Source: Leptospira sp. (GTDB taxonomy: Bacteria; Spirochaetota; Leptospiria; Leptospirales; Leptospiraceae). Taken from it: a stretch of DNA of 7,748 nt. A program made the position numbers and the translations under genes. Positions 6,335 to 7,748 of the stretch are shown here, piece after piece; position 1 is the stretch's first letter; each line of letters begins with the position of its first letter. The DNA lies in the NCBI GenBank assembly GCA_021413405.1, contig JAIOQL010000099.1:1-7748 (forward strand), read 5' to 3'. A model generated the notes under the pieces. The model saw only the letters and a list, made by a program, of their open reading frames with translations. It ran no database searches and was not told where the DNA came from.

Positions 6335-7249
6335 TTAAATCGAAAATCCTGCAAGTTCTTTGAATTTAATGTAATAGTATAAAACCGGCAAAGTAAATAA
6401 AAGAGCATCAGCCAGATCCAATGTTCCTCCATGCCCGGGAATTACTGACGATGAATCTTTTATTTTCGCATCGCGTTTCATCGCAGATTCAGTTAGATCT
6501 CCGATCACACTCACTATGGATATTACTATTGATACTCCGAACGATTCCATAAAACCGAAAGCTGGTTTATGACCGGTGATAGATGGCCATAAAAGATTCA
6601 TACAATAAAGATAGAGTGCCGCAGTAATTATCCCGGTTACATAACCTTCGAGCGTTTTTTTAGGAGAAATTTTTAGTCCTGCAGGATGTCTCCCAAACCA
6701 CCTTCCACCAAAATAGGCTCCCGCGTCTGTGATGAAAGTTAACCCGGAGACTGCAAAGATATAATAAACACCTTCCTGAAATGTGAGGTAAAGCATGAAA
6801 TGTCCAAAAGGTATCGCGAGATACAACACTCCGAGAAATGTCGTTGAAACCGAAAACATTGCTCCGTCGAGAGGACGTTTAGTAATCTGTAAAGTAAAGA
6901 TTACAATGAAAAAAATGAAAAGCGTCGGAACAATCAGATCAAATCCAGGACTAAGAAAAACAGAAATAGTTTTCATGATCTCCGGTATCTCTACGATTTT
7001 TTGAATGCTTATAAATTTGAAATAATAAAGGAGCACCAGTATTAAAGCAAATAAAAGCCCTGTTCCTTTGAATGGCCGTCCTTCATCTCCCTTATCACAA
7101 ATTCCATAAAATTCTTTCAATCCAATGAAAACAAATATTGCACCCAAAACAGGAAGCTGCAAAAAAAAGAATCCGGAATATGTAAAAGAAATTACATATA
7201 GAGGTACGAGAACCGCCGCTGAAAGAAGTCTCCTTGCTGTTTCATTCAT
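6335..7249 (-). CDS. cdsA: Phosphatidate cytidylyltransferase (CDP-diglyceride synthase)
   Basis: CdsA makes CDP-diacylglycerol from phosphatidic acid and CTP at the inner membrane, the branch point for all phospholipids. The 304 residues are slightly longer than the common 270-290. Several hydrophobic helices are visible, including about 10-48, 64-80, 105-120, 135-155, 160-180, 203-222, 238-252 and 282-294. The diagnostic blocks are TDAGAYFGGRWFGRH (174-188), ISPKKTLEG (194-202), and the C-terminal signature from S256 to D281 (SAMKRD, KD, IPGHGGTLDLAD). The signature keeps K258-R259, K264-D265, H273-G-G and both end aspartates, but has Thr, Leu and Ala at three positions that are normally aliphatic, Arg and aliphatic. 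The ATG is 3 nt past the uppS stop, with a strong GGAGG 10 nt upstream. Confidence 0.96.
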   Translation of the reverse strand: MNETARRLLSAAVLVPLYVISFTYSGFFFLQLPVLGAIFVFIGLKEFYGICDKGDEGRPFKGTGLLFALILVLLYYFKFISIQKIVEIPEIMKTISVFLSPGFDLIVPTLFIFFIVIFTLQITKRPLDGAMFSVSTTFLGVLYLAIPFGHFMLYLTFQEGVYYIFAVSGLTFITDAGAYFGGRWFGRHPAGLKISPKKTLEGYVTGIITAALYLYCMNLLWPSITGHKPAFGFMESFGVSIVISIVSVIGDLTESAMKRDAKIKDSSSVIPGHGGTLDLADALLFTLPVLYYYIKFKELAGFSI

Positions 7250-7252
7250 ATC

Positions 7253-7748
7253 TCATAATCCTCCGAATTTCCTAATTCTTTTCTGATACCACGAAAGAGC
7301 AAGAAAAAGAGTATCACGATTGAAATCCGGCCAAAGTATATCAGTGAAATAGATTTCTGCGTATGCGCTCTGCCACAAAAGAAAGTTGGAAAGTCTGTGC
7401 TCTCCTCCAGTTCTTATCAACAAATCTACAGGCGGAAGCTGACCGGTGTATAAATTAGACTGGAGTTCCTTCTTCTTAATCTCGGAATAAACCTGTATCT
7501 TTTTTTCTTTACGACTTTGTAATATGCGGTTCACTGCATTTATGATTTCATCGTGGGAACCATAATTGAGGCAAAAATTAAGGGTAATTTGTTTGTTTTT
7601 CCTGGTTTCATGGATGGCATGATCAATATTTTTCATGCTAAAAGCAGGAATTTTTTTCCTCGCTCCGGAATGAATTATCCTTACACCATTTTTCTTTATC
7701 TTTTCAAGCTTTGTTTCAATGTAAGTATTGAGCAGATCGAAAATAGCT
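7253..7748 (-). CDS. uppS: Undecaprenyl diphosphate synthase, 5' end cut off by the window
   Basis: This cis-prenyltransferase adds eight isopentenyl units to farnesyl diphosphate to make the C55 carrier for peptidoglycan and O-antigen synthesis. The open frame continues to the window edge, past the first in-frame ATG at 7636, giving 164 visible residues of a usual 230-250. The missing N-terminus holds the catalytic Asp and the FPP-binding block. Visible (partial numbering): LLNTYIETKLEKIKKNGVRI (6-25), LNFCLNYG (56-63), and the signature DLLIRTGGEHRLSNFLLWQ (108-126), with the IPP-binding arginines R112 and R118, S120 and metal-site E131 in AEIYFTDILWPDF. The common NYGGR reads NYGSH. The gene ends in GGL as in many homologues. 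Upstream neighbours would be expected to be frr and pyrH, outside this window. Confidence 0.96.
   Translation of the reverse strand, partial: AIFDLLNTYIETKLEKIKKNGVRIIHSGARKKIPAFSMKNIDHAIHETRKNKQITLNFCLNYGSHDEIINAVNRILQSRKEKKIQVYSEIKKKELQSNLYTGQLPPVDLLIRTGGEHRLSNFLLWQSAYAEIYFTDILWPDFNRDTLFLALSWYQKRIRKFGGL
7260..7264 (-). promoter_or_regulatory. Strong Shine-Dalgarno for cdsA inside the end of uppS
   Basis: The coding strand reads GGAGG in the codons for the last Gly-Gly-Leu of UppS, then 10 nt to the cdsA ATG, with the uppS TGA in between. It is the clearest ribosome site in the window and fixes the cdsA start. It also implies that uppS and cdsA translation are coupled. Confidence 0.75.

Noticed and set aside
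7253..7636. uppS as a short 127-residue gene starting at the ATG at 7636
   Set aside because: The frame stays open to the window edge and the extra 37 codons continue the UppS family sequence, so the gene is simply cut by the window.
1..7748. A novel defence, mobile or accessory system
   Set aside because: All seven genes are recognised housekeeping genes in a conserved order, with no transposase, integrase, repeats or change in base composition.

Overview
The window is a compact, AT-rich (roughly 40% GC by eye) bacterial housekeeping segment in which every gene lies on the minus strand. In transcription order, right to left, it holds the 3' part of uppS, then cdsA, dxr, rseP, proS, trpB and the 5' part of trpA. 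Spacing is operon-like: 3, 9 and 4 nt between the first four genes, 83 nt between rseP and proS, 6 nt between proS and trpB, and 0 nt between trpB and trpA. There are no RNA genes, mobile elements, CRISPR arrays or long non-coding stretches.

The order uppS-cdsA-dxr-rseP-proS is the widely conserved envelope-biogenesis cluster, best known from Bacillus subtilis, where polC follows proS. Here trpBA follows proS instead. From memory, this order, the large RseP with an ADG in place of LDG, and the TrpA and TrpB sequences fit Leptospira or a close relative (Spirochaetota, Leptospirales). This taxon is an inference, not proven by the sequence.

The right part (3460-7748) serves the envelope. Dxr commits carbon to the MEP isoprenoid pathway, UppS builds undecaprenyl diphosphate (the peptidoglycan and O-antigen lipid carrier), CdsA makes CDP-diacylglycerol for phospholipids, and RseP is an intramembrane site-2 protease. 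The left part (1-3376) holds prolyl-tRNA synthetase and the two subunits of tryptophan synthase. The 83-nt gap before proS contains a perfect TATAAT, so proS-trpBA could have its own promoter.

No previously undescribed system is visible. The observations most worth a second look are a perfect 13-bp hairpin spanning the proS stop just ahead of trpB, the in-frame stop/TTG junction between trpB and trpA, the expanded PDZ region of RseP, and the departures from the CdsA signature.
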